DNA of 64,000 bases, taken from the NCBI GenBank assembly GCA_947561715.1, contig OX387205.1, positions 11,909,001 through 11,973,000 of the forward strand, written 5' to 3'. The stretch is from Ascidia mentula. Its lineage: Eukaryota > Chordata > Ascidiacea > Phlebobranchia > Ascidiidae. The translations under genes were made by a program, and so were the position numbers. Shown here piece by piece: positions 62,201-64,000 of this stretch; position 1 is the stretch's first letter, and each line of letters opens with the position of its first letter. The notes beneath the pieces were generated by a model. That model was not told the DNA's origin, ran no database searches, and worked only from the letters and a program-made list of their open reading frames with translations.

Positions 62201-64000
62201 TTTCCGCAGTGACCAAGACTTACTTTATGTCAATAACAAGTTTTAGGGTGCTTGAATTCAAAATGTTCAATAAGGATATTAACCTACCTTATTATATAAT
62301 TACTTTACAACCAATTTTACTTACCATTGCAACTTGGAGCTACATTGGTCCAACCATCCTCAGTACACAGACTTTCAGGAATGTTGGGTTGATAACCCTC
62401 ATTGCATTGCACTGTTACTTGTGTTCCAACATCATTTACATACACATCCCGGCCGTTATACAATAGTCTTCCATTTTCAGGGTCAGGTAATTCATTACAT
62501 CTACTGGCTAAAGGCAAATGAAATAGGTATTTCTTACAAAATGACGTGGTGGCCACTGTAGCCAACAATGATCTAATTAATTGTAGCACACAAATTAAAG
62601 CATTTGCATTAACAGAAAAATTCATAAAATATAATTATGTCTATGTTATGTATAAGCTAAAAGTACCACAACATAGTTTATTCAATGTGTTACTTACAAA
62701 CACATCTTGGTAACTCATCTGACCAGTCCCCCCATTCTGTACATGTGATGACTTTATTCATGCTGGGAAGATAACCTTCATCACAACTTACAAAAATTGT
62801 GGTTCCAAATTCAAAGCCCAAAGCTTCCGTTTCCATGTACTGTATGCTACCATTTGGTGGATTTTGTAATTCTGGACATGTGAGCACTAAATGAAAGAGT
62901 CAATGTGGTGAAAATCAATAAAAAAAAAGTCTTTACATTTGTGAAAACCAATGAAAAATAAAATTTGTAAATGTACATACAAAGTCAAGTTTGGTTTTAT
63001 AAAACTTGCTAATAAAGCAGCACCTTGCTCACAAAAAGTGCCATAAAATCCAGGAAGGCACTGACATGGACTGTTTTCATGACATGTAGCTCCATTCAAA
63101 CATGGCAGTGAAGCACAAAAACTTGTACCTGAAATGATAAGAATGGAAATTCACATGGTATAAAAATTGTGTTTCATGCTGCAATAGTATAACAACGAAA
63201 TTTAACTTACTACTTTCACAGTGTACACCTGTGTAGCCCGCAGGGCAGACACAAGAACCTATCGCATTACAATGTCCACCATTCAGACACGGACAGTCTG
63301 AAAAACATTTTACAAACAAGTAATAAAAATCTAACATGTTGGAAAAGTGTTAATTGAGGAAACCTCTTTCACAGAGAACTTTTTCACGATTTAAGCAACC
63401 TTCATTTCTCCAACATTGCACCGTCATCGAATTGCGCTCTGGCAGATTTTGAATCGAGCCACACTTGCGAGTAGACATAGAGGTGCAAATACCGTAAGAA
63501 CGAACAACCTTTGAATGCCACTTTAAATATTCATAAACACTGTTGTCCGACCAGTAACGTTTCCATTTCTGAGTGTGCTGATTATATATTAACTTCAACC
63601 CAATCCAATAAAAATCTTAAACAAAACAATGAGCCTTTAAAAAATCTGTATTCACAACCAAAACATCAATAATTTTTGTACAGGAATTCAGATTTTTGTG
63701 ATAACAAAAATAGTTCATCAAAAAACTTTGTGTATATTTAACTTCTATCTGGAAACTTGTACAAGTAAGCCTTTTTTCATATTTTAATCATTGATGACTA
63801 TTGCTGATTCAAATATTATTTTTAAATAACTACCAAAAAATGTTTTTCAAAAAACAAAATAGCCTAAAAATTTTAACAAAAGACATAAACACTTAACCGT
63901 ATAGTGTGGAGTCCATATGCTTTCCAATAGCTAAAAACACATCTTTTGTTTTTATCATAACCATGCTAGCACCATAACTTTTACAGTGAACTTTGGCCTG
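56237..64000 (-). CDS. Gene A4: CCP/lectin/EGF mosaic protein, 5' end outside window
   Basis: Visible exons in reading order: lectin first half from 63898 past 64000, lectin second half 63364-63615, EGF 63211-63297, EGF 63024-63128, CCPs 62698-62886, 62325-62507, 61914-62096, split CCPs 61739-61854 with 61271-61559, 60845-60960 with 60579-60693, linker 60047-60127, CCP 59651-59815, split CCPs 58717-58814 with 56690-56972, 56479-56594 with 56237-56371 (TGA at 56237-56239). Module order equals A3 with no module lost. One exon has one extra codon (HCDGPEG for HCGPEG). The donor after the first lectin exon reads GTTAAG. The intron 56973-58716 carries an 823-bp transposon. Function as for A3, inferred. 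Confidence 0.85.
57542..58364. mobile_element. TTAA-site MITE in an A4 intron
   Basis: An 823-bp insertion absent from units 2 and 3. Ends GGACGCATATTGGTATT and, in reverse, GGACCTATATGGGTATT form 17-bp inverted repeats. The flanks are TGAA (57538-57541) and TTAA (58365-58368), where unit 2 has a single TTAA, so the target was TTAA with one later change. This target is typical of piggyBac-type elements. Two inner stretches around GAATCGTT (near 57830 and 58017) look repeated. The open frame across it shows no known protein. Confidence 0.75.
63364..63615 (-). CDS. A4 lectin exon (variable)
   Basis: After WIGL it reads KLIYNQHTQKWKRYW, then KWHSKVVRSYGIC and SIQNLPERNSMTVQCW, ending LCERG. Length changes occur in two stretches relative to A1 and A3. 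The EGF exons beside it are nearly identical to theirs. Confidence 0.85.

Overview
The window looks like nuclear DNA of a marine invertebrate, most likely an invertebrate deuterostome such as an ascidian tunicate. The reasons are AT-rich compact introns (mostly 100-600 bp), GT-AG splice signals, and extracellular mosaic genes built almost wholly from phase-1 module exons (CCP/sushi, TSP1, C-type lectin, EGF, LDLa, WAP, trypsin). The species is inferred, not shown. Every real gene I can support is on the minus strand, so genes read from high to low coordinates.

Layout: a tandem array of about 20.5-22.5 kb units, each holding a protease gene (B) followed downstream by a large secreted mosaic gene (A), then 3.5-4 kb of intergenic DNA. 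Left to right: A1 (1-4563, 3' end outside the window), B1 (5199-9642), intergenic (9643-13236); A2 (13237 to about 26084), B2 (27050-31606), intergenic (31607-35730); A3 (35731-44799, a complete gene, with an extra upstream block 45098-47589), B3 (48225-52675), intergenic (52676-56236); A4 (56237 to beyond 64000, 5' end outside). Introns and intergenic DNA are nearly identical between units by eye, so the amplification is recent.

B1, B2 and B3 each assemble from 11 exons into an uninterrupted 517-residue secreted protease: signal peptide, LDLa, WAP-like, CCP, trypsin domain with complete His-Asp-Ser triad. The A3 core gene assembles from 23 exons into 1220 codons: signal peptide, 4 CCPs, TSP1, C-type lectin domain, 2 EGFs, 6 CCPs, a Thr-rich linker and 4 more CCPs. 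The pairing resembles a recognition molecule plus effector protease, as in complement-type systems. That functional link is inference.

Most notable: (1) the second exon of the lectin domain is strongly divergent between copies while its neighbours are almost invariant, as expected of a diversifying recognition site; (2) module number differs between A copies through in-frame exon gain and loss; (3) a hammerhead ribozyme with complete core lies in a 103-bp insertion flanked by 12-bp direct repeats in intron 1 of B2, with three related copies upstream of the B genes; (4) several non-autonomous DNA transposons with visible terminal inverted repeats and target-site duplications mark single units, one of them splitting a CCP exon and itself carrying a nested element.
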